Origin: Arthrobacter sp. EPSL27
Lineage (GTDB): Bacteria; Actinomycetota; Actinomycetes; Actinomycetales; Micrococcaceae
Assembly: GCF_001512305.1 (NCBI RefSeq)
Contig: NZ_LNUT01000004.1
Coordinates: 630,664 to 694,663, forward strand
Reading direction: 5' to 3'
Length of the DNA stretch: 64,000 nucleotides
Under the pieces are notes generated by a model. That model was not told where the DNA came from, searched no databases, and saw only the letters and a program-made list of their open reading frames with translations. This document shows, piece by piece, positions 18,610 through 27,655 of this stretch. The position numbers and the translations under genes were made by a program. The stretch's first letter is position 1, and each line of letters opens with the position of its first letter.

Positions 18610-18719
18610 GCGTCCGGCCCGTCACGGGCTGCGCGGTAGGCTTGGGGTACCCGGGATTCTCACGAATTTCGGCTATTCGTGTTGCCTGCACCCCCGTGAT
18701 CCCTTCAGGAGCCACAGCT

Positions 18720-21700
18720 ATGAGCCTCAACGGACCCTCACTCACCGGCCTGCGCCGGGCCCTGGCCGAGGACCGGAACTACGCCCGCGTCAAGGCCGAA
18801 GCCTCCCGGGGCTTCGCGGCCCGGAGCGAGGACTACCAGATCAGCGCCCCGGCCGGGCTGCGCCCGGCCCTGCTGGCGGAGATGGCGGAAGGTCTGACGC
18901 AGTCTTGGGCACCGCAGTCGGTGGAAGACACGGACGGCACCGGCGCCCCCGCGCCCGTGGTCCTGGCCATCACTGCCACCGGCAGGGAAGCCGAAGACCT
19001 GTCGGCTGCGCTGCGGGCCTTCCTGCCGAGCGACGCCGTCGCCGAGTTCCCCAGCTGGGAAACGCTCCCGCACGAACGGCTCTCACCGCGTTCGGACACG
19101 GTGGGCCGGCGCCTGTCCGTGCTGCGCCGGCTGGCGCACCCCGAAACGTCCACCGCCGGCGCCCTGCGCGTTGTGGTGGCCCCGGTCCGCGCCGTGGTGC
19201 AGCCGATTGTGGCCGGACTGGGCGAACTGGTCCCCGTGACCCTGAAGGTGGGCCAGGAGATCCCGTTCAGCGACGTGGTCCGGAACCTGGCCGCCGCCGC
19301 CTACGCCCGCGTGGACATGGTCACCCGGCGCGGTGAGTTCGCCGTCCGCGGCGGCATGCTGGATGTTTTCCCGCCCACCGAGGACCACCCCATCCGGGTG
19401 GAGTTCTTCGGTGACGAGGTGGACCAGATGCGCTGGTTCGCCGTCGCGGACCAGCGCTCGTTGACCGCGCCCGGCGTGCACCATCCCACCGAACTCCACG
19501 CCCCGCCGTGCCGGGAAATCCTCATCACGCCGTCGGTGATGTCCCGCGCCGCGACGCTGAAATCCCAGCTGCCGGCCGCCGCGGACATGCTTGAGAAAAT
19601 CGCCGGCGGCATCGCGGTGGAAGGCATGGAGTCCCTGGCCCCGGTGCTGGTGGACGCCATGGTGCCGTTCCTGGACCAGTTCCCGGCGGGCTCCATGGCG
19701 GTGGTGATCGAACCCGAGAAGGTCCGCACCCGCGCCCACGACCTCGCCGCCACCAACGAGGAATTCCTGGAAGCGGCGTGGTCCACGGCCTCCGACGGCG
19801 GCGCCGCGCCCCTTGATCTGACGGCGCAGGCCACGGAGGCCCTGCACTCGGCCAGCTTCCGTTCGCTCACGGAGACCCGGACGGCGGCCCTCGCCCACGA
19901 GGTGTCCTGGTGGTCCATCAGCTCGCTGGCCACCGACGAGGAACTGCTGCCCGACGTCGACGTCCTCAACCTGCACGCCCGCGAACCCCGCGGCTACCAG
20001 GGCGATGTGGCCGAAATGATGGACTTCATCGGCTCCCACGTGCGCGACCAGTGGCGGATCGTCGTCGCCACCGAAGGGCCCGGACCGGCGCAGCGCCTGG
20101 CCGAACTCTTCCACGACAACGACATCCCCTGCGCCAGGGTCGAGGCCCTGGAGGAGCTGCCCCAGGCCGGGCTGATCGAGGTCACCACCGCCTGCGTCGG
20201 CCGCGGTTTTGTCCTCGAGCCGCTGAAGCTCGCCCTGCTGACCGAGGCTGACCTGCTGGGCCGCACCTCGCCCGGTTCCACGAAAGACATGCGCCGGATG
20301 CCGTCGAAGCGGCGGAACGCGGTGGACCCGCTGCAGCTCGTGGCGGGGGACTCCGTGGTGCACGAGCAGCACGGCATCGGCCGGTTCGTGGAGCTGATTC
20401 AGAGGAAGGTGGCAGGCGGGGGCGACGGCGTGCGCGAGTACCTCGTACTGGAGTACGCGCCGTCCAAGCGCGGCGCCCCCGGCGACCGGCTCTTTGTGCC
20501 GACGGACCAGCTGGACCAGGTCACCCGCTACGTCGGCGGCGACACCCCGGCGCTGAGCAAAATGGGCGGCGCGGACTGGGCCAGCACCAAGTCCAAGGCC
20601 CGCAAGGCGGTCAAGGAAATTGCCGGGGAGCTGATCCGGCTCTACTCGGCACGCATGGCCTCCCGCGGATACGCCTTCGGCCCGGACACCCCGTGGCAGC
20701 GCGAGCTGGAGGAAGCATTCCCGTACGTGGAAACCCCGGACCAGCTGACCACCATCAACGAGGTCAAGGCGGACATGGAACGGGAGATCCCGATGGACCG
20801 GCTGATCTCCGGCGACGTCGGCTACGGCAAGACCGAAATTGCGGTCCGGGCGGCGTTCAAGGCGGTCCAGGACGGCAAGCAGGTGGCCGTGCTGGTGCCG
20901 ACCACCCTCCTGGCCCAGCAGCACTATGAAACATTCACCGAACGGTTCTCCGGCTTCCCGCTGGTGGTCAAGCCGCTGTCCCGGTTCCAGGCCGCCAAGG
21001 AGGCCAAGGAAACCGCCGAAGGGGTCAAGGCCGGTTCCGTGGACGTGGTGATCGGCACCCACCGGCTGCTGTCCAAGGACTTCGCGTTCAAGGACCTCGG
21101 CCTGGTGATCGTGGACGAGGAGCAGCGTTTCGGCGTCGAGCACAAGGAAGCGCTGAAGAAGATGCGCACCAACGTGGACGTCCTGGCCATGAGCGCCACC
21201 CCGATCCCCAGGACCCTGGAGATGTCGCTGACCGGAATCCGCGAGACCTCCACGCTGGCCACCCCGCCGGAGGAACGGCACCCCGTCCTGACATACGTGG
21301 GCCCGTACACGGACAAGCAGACCTCCGCCGCGATCCGCCGCGAGCTGATGCGCGAGGGCCAGGTGTTCCTGGTGCACAACCGGGTCTCCACGATCGACCG
21401 GACCGCGGCGAAGATCCGCGAGCTGGTCCCGGAGGCCCGGGTGGAAGTGGCGCACGGGCAGATGTCCGAAAGCCGGCTGGAGCAGATCATCGTGGATTTC
21501 TGGGAGAAGCGCTTCGACGTCCTGGTCTGCACCACCATCATCGAGACCGGCCTGGACATCTCGAACGCCAACACGCTGATCGTGGACGGCGCGGACAAGT
21601 ACGGCCTCTCCCAGCTGCACCAGCTGCGCGGGCGGGTGGGCCGCGGCCGTGAACGCGCCTACGCCTACTTCCTCTACCCGTCCGAAAAGCCGCTGGGCGA

Positions 21701-22397
21701 GGTGGCGCTGGAACGGCTCAAGGCCGTGGCCACCCACAACGAACTCGGCGCCGGCATGCAGCTGGCCATGAAGGACCTCGAGATCCGCGGCGCCGGCAAC
21801 CTGCTCGGCGGCGAGCAGTCCGGCCACATCCAGGGCGTCGGCTTCGACCTCTACATCCGCCTGGTCGGCGAAGCCGTGTCCGAATTCCGCGGCGAGGCCG
21901 AGGAAAAGGCCGCGGAGATGAAGATCGAGCTGCCGGTCAACGCGCACCTGCCGCACGACTACGTGCCGGGCGAACGGCTGCGGCTGGAGGCCTACCGCAA
22001 GCTCGCCAGCGCCATCACCACCGAGGCCATCGACGAGGTGCTTGCTGAACTGGTGGACCGCTACGGCGAGCTGCCGCTGCCGGCGAAGAACCTGATCGAC
22101 GTCGCCCGCTTCCGCGTCGGGGCCCGCAGCGCCGGGCTGTCCGACGTGGCCCTGCAGGGCAACTTCATCCGGTTCTCCCCGGCGCAGCTGCCGGAGTCCA
22201 AGCTCATGCGGCTCACCAGGATGTACCCCGGGTCGCAGTCCAAGCCGGCCCTGGACGCGGTGCTGATCCCCAAGCCCAAGACCGCGCGGATCGGCGGCCG
22301 GGACCTGCAGGACGCCGAAATCCTGGAATGGGCCAACGGCGTCATCCGCAACATCTTCACGGATGAACCGGTGGCAGCCTCGCCGACGGGACGCTAA
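18720..22397 (+). CDS. mfd: Transcription-repair coupling factor Mfd
   Basis: ATP-dependent translocase of 1,225 aa that removes stalled RNA polymerase from damaged DNA and recruits UvrA. ATG 18720 has AGGAG 8 bases upstream; an earlier in-frame start would run into the preceding hairpin. The order is standard: UvrB-like N-terminus, RNA-polymerase-interacting domain (GDSVVHEQHGIGRFVEL, about residue 545), helicase with Walker A GDVGYGKT (698-705) and DEEQ (799-802), the GRVGRGRERAYAY helicase motif, and a C-terminal TRCF domain. Full length for the family. The next gene starts 3 bp after the stop, so the two are probably cotranscribed. Confidence 0.97.
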   Translation: MSLNGPSLTGLRRALAEDRNYARVKAEASRGFAARSEDYQISAPAGLRPALLAEMAEGLTQSWAPQSVEDTDGTGAPAPVVLAITATGREAEDLSAALRAFLPSDAVAEFPSWETLPHERLSPRSDTVGRRLSVLRRLAHPETSTAGALRVVVAPVRAVVQPIVAGLGELVPVTLKVGQEIPFSDVVRNLAAAAYARVDMVTRRGEFAVRGGMLDVFPPTEDHPIRVEFFGDEVDQMRWFAVADQRSLTAPGVHHPTELHAPPCREILITPSVMSRAATLKSQLPAAADMLEKIAGGIAVEGMESLAPVLVDAMVPFLDQFPAGSMAVVIEPEKVRTRAHDLAATNEEFLEAAWSTASDGGAAPLDLTAQATEALHSASFRSLTETRTAALAHEVSWWSISSLATDEELLPDVDVLNLHAREPRGYQGDVAEMMDFIGSHVRDQWRIVVATEGPGPAQRLAELFHDNDIPCARVEALEELPQAGLIEVTTACVGRGFVLEPLKLALLTEADLLGRTSPGSTKDMRRMPSKRRNAVDPLQLVAGDSVVHEQHGIGRFVELIQRKVAGGGDGVREYLVLEYAPSKRGAPGDRLFVPTDQLDQVTRYVGGDTPALSKMGGADWASTKSKARKAVKEIAGELIRLYSARMASRGYAFGPDTPWQRELEEAFPYVETPDQLTTINEVKADMEREIPMDRLISGDVGYGKTEIAVRAAFKAVQDGKQVAVLVPTTLLAQQHYETFTERFSGFPLVVKPLSRFQAAKEAKETAEGVKAGSVDVVIGTHRLLSKDFAFKDLGLVIVDEEQRFGVEHKEALKKMRTNVDVLAMSATPIPRTLEMSLTGIRETSTLATPPEERHPVLTYVGPYTDKQTSAAIRRELMREGQVFLVHNRVSTIDRTAAKIRELVPEARVEVAHGQMSESRLEQIIVDFWEKRFDVLVCTTIIETGLDISNANTLIVDGADKYGLSQLHQLRGRVGRGRERAYAYFLYPSEKPLGEVALERLKAVATHNELGAGMQLAMKDLEIRGAGNLLGGEQSGHIQGVGFDLYIRLVGEAVSEFRGEAEEKAAEMKIELPVNAHLPHDYVPGERLRLEAYRKLASAITTEAIDEVLAELVDRYGELPLPAKNLIDVARFRVGARSAGLSDVALQGNFIRFSPAQLPESKLMRLTRMYPGSQSKPALDAVLIPKPKTARIGGRDLQDAEILEWANGVIRNIFTDEPVAASPTGR

Positions 22398-22400
22398 CCC

Positions 22401-23234
22401 ATGATGGGAGGACACCACGCCGCGTCGGGAGCCGCGGCGTGGGTGGCGGTCGCCTCGACGGGGCCGTACACGCTGGGCTGGTATCCGCTGGACGCGGCCG
22501 GAATTGTGATCGGCGGAATGGCGACGGCGGGAACCGCCCTGGTCTGCGACTGGGACCACCGCTCCAGCACGGTGGCGCAGTCGCTGCCGCCGCTGTCGAA
22601 TGTGATCGCCGTCGGCATCGAGAACGTGTCCGGCGGGCACCGGCAGGGCACGCATTCCCTGCTGGGTGCGGCGTTCTTCGTCCTGCTCGCAGCACTGGCC
22701 GGGCAGTTCCAGCTGCAGACGGACTGGGGGCTGTTGTCGGTGGGAGCCGGCCTGCTGTGCATGTTCATGATCAACATCGCGGCCAAGGCGCTCAAGCTGT
22801 TCCCCAAATACGGTTGGATCAGCAACTGGGTCTTCGCACTCACCATGGCCGGTCTGGTGACGTGGTTCGCGCCGCACCAGTGGACCTGGCTGCCCGTCTC
22901 CATGCTGATCGGCGTGCTGGTGCACATCGTGGGGGACATGATCACCACCGGGGGAGTGCCCCTGCTGTGGCCCATCGTCATCAAACCGCCGAAACTGCTG
23001 CGCAAGCTGCCGCTGCTCCGGAACGTCTGGAAGGCCAACGGGGCGTTCTCCATCCCGCTGCTCGGCCGGGCGGGGTCGCGGCGGGAATGGTTTGTGCTGA
23101 TCCCGGTCAGCGCCTACGCGATGGTGGGCATGTTCGGCGCGGCGCTGGCCCTGGCCAGGCTGCACTGGCCGGACGCCGTCGCCCTGGGCACCGGCCTGAT
23201 CAACAGCCTGTTCGCCCTGCTCGCCGCCGCGTAG
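22401..23234 (+). CDS. Integral membrane metal-dependent hydrolase (YdjM/DUF457 family)
   Basis: A 277-aa polytopic membrane protein with several hydrophobic helices. Family residues are visible: GGHH near the N-terminus, CDWDHRSST and the GGHRQGTHSLLG motif, all candidate metal ligands, plus HIVGDMITTGGV in the C-terminal half. YdjM/YfhO-like proteins are annotated as membrane-bound metal-dependent hydrolases; YdjM is LexA-regulated in E. coli. Here the gene follows mfd after 3 bp, so a link to DNA-damage physiology is possible but unproven. Confidence 0.85.
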   Translation: MMGGHHAASGAAAWVAVASTGPYTLGWYPLDAAGIVIGGMATAGTALVCDWDHRSSTVAQSLPPLSNVIAVGIENVSGGHRQGTHSLLGAAFFVLLAALAGQFQLQTDWGLLSVGAGLLCMFMINIAAKALKLFPKYGWISNWVFALTMAGLVTWFAPHQWTWLPVSMLIGVLVHIVGDMITTGGVPLLWPIVIKPPKLLRKLPLLRNVWKANGAFSIPLLGRAGSRREWFVLIPVSAYAMVGMFGAALALARLHWPDAVALGTGLINSLFALLAAA

Positions 23235-23260
23235 CCGCGTGCAGCGTGTGGTCCGTACTC

Positions 23261-23306
23261 CTTAAAGCACTGAAGCCCCGGTTTCCCGGGGCTTCAGTGC
23301 TTTAAG
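23261..23306. terminator. Bidirectional terminator after the mfd operon
   Basis: A 21-bp perfect inverted repeat, 23261-23281 and 23286-23306, with a TTTC loop. The arms are CTTAAAGCAC... and ...GTGCTTTAAG. It lies between convergent genes. Confidence 0.9.
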
Positions 23307-23315
23307 AGTGTGGTG

Positions 23316-23543
23316 TCAGCTTTCGCCGGCGGAGTCCGAGCGGCCGGTGATGGTCTGGGGAATCCAGAAGGCCAGCGCGAACAGGCCCAGGCAGACAGCC
23401 ATCGGCCAGGGGTTGCCGAGGGTCAGGAAGCCCAGCGAGTAGATCGACGCGAGGAACAGGACCATCATCAGGGCGAACAAGATGATGCTCGAGCCAAGGC
23501 TGTTCTCGTTCTGCGGCGTCTTGGTGTTGGTGTTGCTGGACAT
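23316..23543 (-). CDS. Small membrane protein, 75 aa, unknown
   Basis: The polar N-terminus (MSSNTNTKTPQNEN) is followed by two hydrophobic helices, roughly residues 18-40 and 45-65, and a short charged tail. AGGAGG lies 5 bases before the ATG. No family is recognised. It is 63 bp downstream of deoC in the same direction. Confidence 0.7.
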   Translation of the reverse strand: MSSNTNTKTPQNENSLGSSIILFALMMVLFLASIYSLGFLTLGNPWPMAVCLGLFALAFWIPQTITGRSDSAGES

Positions 23544-23606
23544 TCATTCCTCCTCGGCCCCGTGGGGCTCAAAACTGTGGCGGCAACGGTTCTTACCGGA
23601 TAGCGG

Positions 23607-24350
23607 TCAGTACGCGGAGGAACCCTGTTCACCCTTGACGATCGCGATGCCGGAGCTGGCGCCAATTCGTGTTGCACCTGCAGCAATCATAGCCTGAGCG
23701 TCGGCAAGGGACCGCACCCCGCCCGAGGCCTTGACACCGAGGTCAGGGCCCACTGTCCGGCGCATCAGGGCGACGTCGTCAACGGTGGCCCCGCCGCCGT
23801 TGAAGCCAGTGGACGTCTTCACGAAGTCGGCGCCGGCTTCCACCGCGGCCTCGCAGGCCAGCACCTTCTGGGCATCATCCAGCAGGGCGGTCTCGATGAT
23901 GACCTTCAGGATCGCGCCGCCCTCGTGGACGGCCTCGGCGACAGCCGCGATGTCATCGACCAGGGCGCCCTTGTCGTTGGCACGGGCCGCGGCGATGTTG
24001 ATCACCATGTCCACTTCCTCGGCGCCGTCCAGCACGGCGCCGCGGGCCTCAAACGCCTTGACGTCACTGGGGGTGGCACCCAGCGGGAAACCGACAACGG
24101 AGCACGTCAGGACACCCGAACCCTTGAGGGCCTTCTTGACCGACTTGACCCACACCGGGTTCACGCACACCGACTTGAAGCGGTACTCGGCCGCTTCCGC
24201 ACAGACCTTCAGGACCTCGGCCTCGCTGGCCTCCGGCTTGAGCAGGGTGTGGTCGATGTACGAGGCGATGGTTCCGGCGCCCGGGGCGGTGGCGGCTCCG
24301 CCGGCGGCAGGGGTGGCGCTTCCGGCGGTGACGGGGGCTTCGTTGCTCAT
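23607..24350 (-). CDS. deoC: Deoxyribose-phosphate aldolase
   Basis: Class I aldolase, 247 aa, that cleaves 2-deoxyribose-5-phosphate to acetaldehyde and glyceraldehyde-3-phosphate in deoxynucleoside catabolism. The Schiff-base lysine is in [12 protein letters not shown] (K178). IDHTLLKP near the start and VGFPLGA are also typical. An alanine/glycine-rich N-terminal stretch of about 25 aa precedes the TIM barrel. No other deo gene is adjacent, but a purine-nucleoside phosphorylase gene occurs about 10 kb away. Confidence 0.95.
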   Translation of the reverse strand: MSNEAPVTAGSATPAAGGAATAPGAGTIASYIDHTLLKPEASEAEVLKVCAEAAEYRFKSVCVNPVWVKSVKKALKGSGVLTCSVVGFPLGATPSDVKAFEARGAVLDGAEEVDMVINIAAARANDKGALVDDIAAVAEAVHEGGAILKVIIETALLDDAQKVLACEAAVEAGADFVKTSTGFNGGGATVDDVALMRRTVGPDLGVKASGGVRSLADAQAMIAAGATRIGASSGIAIVKGEQGSSAY

Positions 24351-24425
24351 GGTGTTCCCTTCGTGGCTTCTCAGGTGTCCATCTTGCCATAACGGCCCAC
24401 CTGCGGCCGGGGCCTGCGCCGGGGC

Positions 24426-25295
24426 TCAGGCGGCCCGGGCGAGGTCCTCCGCCATGACGGCCTGGAGCACCTGGGAGGCGCAGACGGACGCGGCGGAGGA
24501 CGCCGCCACCAGCAGTCCCAGGCGCACGCCCTCGAACACGGCGGCGTCGCCGACGGCCCAGATTCCCGGGACCGAGGTGCGGAAGTTCCGGTCGATGACA
24601 ATCCCGCCCTGGCGCGCCGTCGCCAGCCCGGCACTGACCGCGAGGGCGTCCCGTGCCAGCGGTTCCTCGGCCAGGACCACGAGGTCTCCGGCCATGCTGG
24701 AGCCGTCCTCGAACACCACGCCCGCAGCCGGGAGCGGGGAGCCTGCGAGGGTGGGAACCACCGAGGCCGGCCGCTGGGTGGTGCGGATGGGGCGGACGCC
24801 GCGGGCCCGGAGCACGGCTTCGGCCTGGCCTGCGGACGTACCGGTGCCCACCAGGATGCCCAGCGGGCGGCGGCCCAGGACCCGGGTGACCTCCTTGACG
24901 GCCTCGCCCAGCCGGGCGGCGTCGTCGATGGTTGCGTAGTTCAGGCACCGGCCTTCCCCGGCCAGCGGCGCTCCGGCGGGGGACGACCCGGTGGCGATGA
25001 CCAGCTGGTCGTAGCTGAACTCGAGGCCGTCCGCCGTCGTGACGTAGCGGCGGTCGGGGTCGATGTAGCTGGCCGGCTGGCCGAAGCGGACGGAAACCTG
25101 CGGGAGGGCGGCGAGCTCCAGCAGCTCCGCGGGCGCGTCGTCCCGGTTGCTGAGAACAGTGATGCCGCCCGCGAAAGGCGTCCGCGTGAGCTGGCGGACC
25201 AGGGCCTGCGCCGCAGGCCCGGCCCCGGCGATAACGATGCGGGGCCGGGCCGCGGAGTCGGTGGAGCTGGCGGAAACGGTGGAGGTGGCGGACAT
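24426..25295 (-). CDS. FAD/NAD(P)-binding oxidoreductase, nitrite-reductase associated
   Basis: A 289-aa flavoprotein with an N-terminal Rossmann motif (RIVIAGAGPAAQAL), DQLVIATGSSP, and the FAD-contacting VPGIWAVGDAAVF. It resembles the first domain of NirB/NasB-type reductases but lacks the [2Fe-2S] and sirohaem domains. The NAD-binding half is short, so it may be a reduced or partial paralogue. AAAGGG lies upstream of the ATG. Its own promoter shows the same 11-bp half-site pattern as nirB, nirD and narK, suggesting co-induction under nitrogen limitation. Electron partner unknown. Confidence 0.75.
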   Translation of the reverse strand: MSATSTVSASSTDSAARPRIVIAGAGPAAQALVRQLTRTPFAGGITVLSNRDDAPAELLELAALPQVSVRFGQPASYIDPDRRYVTTADGLEFSYDQLVIATGSSPAGAPLAGEGRCLNYATIDDAARLGEAVKEVTRVLGRRPLGILVGTGTSAGQAEAVLRARGVRPIRTTQRPASVVPTLAGSPLPAAGVVFEDGSSMAGDLVVLAEEPLARDALAVSAGLATARQGGIVIDRNFRTSVPGIWAVGDAAVFEGVRLGLLVAASSAASVCASQVLQAVMAEDLARAA

Positions 25296-25349
25296 GGTGA
25301 GGCCCTTTCGCTGGTGGCCCGTGGTGTGGCCTGACTGCTTGATGCCACC

Positions 25350-25403
25350 AGCGTAGGCGGGCGTTTTTTCCGGCGTGTTTCCCGGGTGTTGCAGTATTTT
25401 CCC
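25350..25403 (-). promoter_or_regulatory. Probable promoter with GlnR-type box for the FAD oxidoreductase gene
   Basis: On the minus strand a TACGCT -10 box (25350-25355) is preceded, after 10 bp, by half-sites at 11-bp intervals. On the plus strand these are TTTTC (25366), GTTTC (25377), GTTGC (25388) and TTCCC (25399). Read toward the gene they are GGGAA, GCAAC, GAAAC, GAAAA. Spacing matches the nirB box, but the sequence is weaker. Confidence 0.5.
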
Positions 25404-25443
25404 GGGCCGTTCGCCAATGTTTACCGGCCAGTAATGCCGTGGG

Positions 25444-26622
25444 TCACACGCGGATCCGGTAGCCGCGCTTCACCACGGTCTCCACCAGCCTGCCGTCCGG
25501 CAGGGCCGAGCGCAGCCGGCTGACCGTCATGTCCAGGGCATGGACGGAACCGCGGAGTTCCAGCAGTTCGGACAGCGACTCACGGGTCAGGACCGCGCCG
25601 CCGGCACCCAGCAGGGCCCGCAGCAGCAGCAACGGAGCGGGTGCCAGTTCCACGGCCTCGCCGTCGATCCGCAGCGAACGGCCCCGGAGCTCCACCCGGC
25701 CCGACGCCGTGTCCAGGCGCCGGACGTGGTTGAGGGCAAGGTGCTCCACGACAAGCCGGATCAGGGCGCCCATCCGGAACCGGTCGGGGACCAGCGGCTG
25801 CAACCCTGCGTCGACGAGCGGCTGCGCGGTGATGGGGCCGACCACAGCGGTGGCCACGGTGGTCTTGAGGCTCTCCACCAGCTGCTTGTACAGGCCCATC
25901 TCGTGCGCGGTGCTCCACATCGCGTCCACCGCGGGGGCGCTGGTGAACGTCAGCACGTCCAGGTTCCCGCTGCAGGCGGCCTCGATCAGCCGCGGCAGCC
26001 GGTCCGCGCCGTCGGGCTTGACCCAGCGGTACGGGGTGACGGTCAGGACCGTGGCCCCGGACATCCGGAGCCGTTCCAGCTGGCGGACGTCGGTGTAGCC
26101 GTGCAGCTGCACCGCGACGGTCTTGCCGCGCACCCCCTCGGCGAGGAGCATGTCCACCAGCGTGGCGGTGGTCTCGTCGCTGCTGATCCCGACGTCGGCC
26201 AGCCCGGCGGCGCGGACGGCGCCGCGGGCTTTCGGCCCGCGGACGAACATCCGGGTGGCGCCGAGGGTGTCCAGCAGCTGCTCGCCGATGCCGAAGGTGT
26301 CCGCGGCCTCGCACCACCTCCGCATGCCGTAGGCGGTGGTGGCGATGCACAGGTCAGGGCGGGCGGCGATGATGGCGCGGGTGTCCTCGATCAGGTTCAG
26401 GTCCTCCTGCACCGGGGCGATCTTCAGGGCCGGGGCGTGCAGCACCTGGGCGCCGCGGCGTTCCAGGGCCTCGATCAGGTCCTGGGACCGGCGGTGCGAG
26501 GTCACACCGATCCGGAAGCCTTCCAGCGGCAGCTCCGCGGTGTCCAGGCCCGGATCCGGGGCCGGGCCGGTGCCGGCCAGGCCGGCCGGGGCGATCGCGT
26601 CGAGCGCGCTCACCGCCCTCAC
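25444..26622 (-). CDS. nnaR: HemD-like/winged-helix regulator of nitrate-nitrite assimilation (NnaR type)
   Basis: A 392-aa fusion: uroporphyrinogen-III synthase-like residues about 30-280 and an OmpR/PhoB-type winged helix in the last 100 (ending DMTVSRLRSALPDGRLVETV, then KRGYRIRV). In mycobacteria the same architecture (NnaR) works with GlnR to activate nitrate/nitrite assimilation genes; that function is inferred here from architecture and location. The GTG start overlaps the cobA stop by 4 bp, so the genes are translationally coupled. Whether the HemD half still makes uroporphyrinogen III or only senses a tetrapyrrole cannot be told from sequence. Confidence 0.85.
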   Translation of the reverse strand: MRAVSALDAIAPAGLAGTGPAPDPGLDTAELPLEGFRIGVTSHRRSQDLIEALERRGAQVLHAPALKIAPVQEDLNLIEDTRAIIAARPDLCIATTAYGMRRWCEAADTFGIGEQLLDTLGATRMFVRGPKARGAVRAAGLADVGISSDETTATLVDMLLAEGVRGKTVAVQLHGYTDVRQLERLRMSGATVLTVTPYRWVKPDGADRLPRLIEAACSGNLDVLTFTSAPAVDAMWSTAHEMGLYKQLVESLKTTVATAVVGPITAQPLVDAGLQPLVPDRFRMGALIRLVVEHLALNHVRRLDTASGRVELRGRSLRIDGEAVELAPAPLLLLRALLGAGGAVLTRESLSELLELRGSVHALDMTVSRLRSALPDGRLVETVVKRGYRIRV

Positions 26623-27653
26623 GCTCCCATCAGGGACGCGGCCAGGCGGTCCAGTTCGGCTTCCGCCTCCGCGCAGCCGCGGTTGGCCTCCGCCACCCGG
26701 ACGACGTCGCCGATCACCAGCACAGCCGGGTTGCTGCAGTCGGCAGCCGCCGTGGTGATGGTGCCCAGCTCGGCAATGGTGGTCCGCTGTCCGGGGCGGT
26801 AGCCGCGCTCCACCACGGCCATCGGCATGTCGGCGCGCATTCCTGCCCGGCGCAGGCCGGCGGCGAGCTGGTGCAGGGTTCCGATGCCCATCAGCACCAC
26901 GATGGTGCCGCCCAGCCCGGTCAGGTGCCGGTGTTCCGTATCGGTCAGCGGCGCGTGGCCGGAGACCACGGTGAACATGTGGCTGACCTCGCGGTGCGTG
27001 ACAGGGATCCCGGCCGCGGCCGGGACGGAGATGGCGCTGGTGACACCGGAGATCACCCGGACGGGCACACCGGCCTTGACGCAGGCGGCCACCTCTTCGC
27101 CGCCGCGGCCAAACACGTACGGGTCGCCGCCCTTGAGCCGCACCACGTTCTTTCCGGCCAGGGCGGCGTCGACCATCAGCTCCTCGATGCCGGCCTGGCT
27201 GACCTTGTGGTGGCCGGGCTTCTTGCCCACATCCACGAGCTCGGCCGAGGTCAGGGACGGCAGCTCCTGGTACGGGGCCAGCCGGTCGTAGAACACGACG
27301 TCGGCGTCCCGCAGGGCCTTGACGGCGGAGACGGTCAGCAGCTCGGGGGTTCCCGGTCCGCCGCCCACCAGGGTGACGTGCCCGGCGGGCCCGGCGGCGG
27401 GTTCCACGGCCACCGGGATGCCGGTGTCGCGGCAGCGGCCCAGCAGGGCATCCCAGCCGGGCTGGCCGGCGTCGACGGCGGCGACCAGGAACGGGCGCTC
27501 GGGCAGCGGCCCGTCGTGGCGGGCGCCGGCCGGGCTGCTGAGCCGGGAGACAACGGCGCCGGCGGCGCGGTAGCGGCGGACGGCCTGCCGGGCGGCGGCG
27601 TCCGAGCCGGTGACCAGGACGTCGCGGCCGGTGAGGTCAATGGTGATCTGCAT
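26619..27653 (-). CDS. cobA: Uroporphyrinogen-III C-methyltransferase
   Basis: A 344-aa SAM-dependent methyltransferase that turns uroporphyrinogen III into precorrin-2, the precursor of sirohaem for nitrite reductase. Motifs: HVTLVGGGPGTPELLTV, VVFYDRL, KKPGHHKVSQ, VVRLKGGDPYVFGRGGEE. The first ~90 residues resemble the Rossmann domain of CysG/Met8 but with a degraded glycine loop (VTGSDAAARQA) and no obvious dehydrogenase/chelatase region, so a relic is likely. The gene begins 2 bp after nirB ends and overlaps nnaR: one operon nirB-cobA-nnaR. Confidence 0.93.
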   Translation of the reverse strand: MQITIDLTGRDVLVTGSDAAARQAVRRYRAAGAVVSRLSSPAGARHDGPLPERPFLVAAVDAGQPGWDALLGRCRDTGIPVAVEPAAGPAGHVTLVGGGPGTPELLTVSAVKALRDADVVFYDRLAPYQELPSLTSAELVDVGKKPGHHKVSQAGIEELMVDAALAGKNVVRLKGGDPYVFGRGGEEVAACVKAGVPVRVISGVTSAISVPAAAGIPVTHREVSHMFTVVSGHAPLTDTEHRHLTGLGGTIVVLMGIGTLHQLAAGLRRAGMRADMPMAVVERGYRPGQRTTIAELGTITTAAADCSNPAVLVIGDVVRVAEANRGCAEAEAELDRLAASLMGA

Positions 27654-27655
27654 GG

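Noticed and set aside
19083..23165. Very long minus-strand open frame opposite mfd and the following gene
   Set aside because: It is antisense to clear genes, has low-complexity Gly/Arg/His-rich composition and no recognisable domain; typical of high-GC shadow frames.
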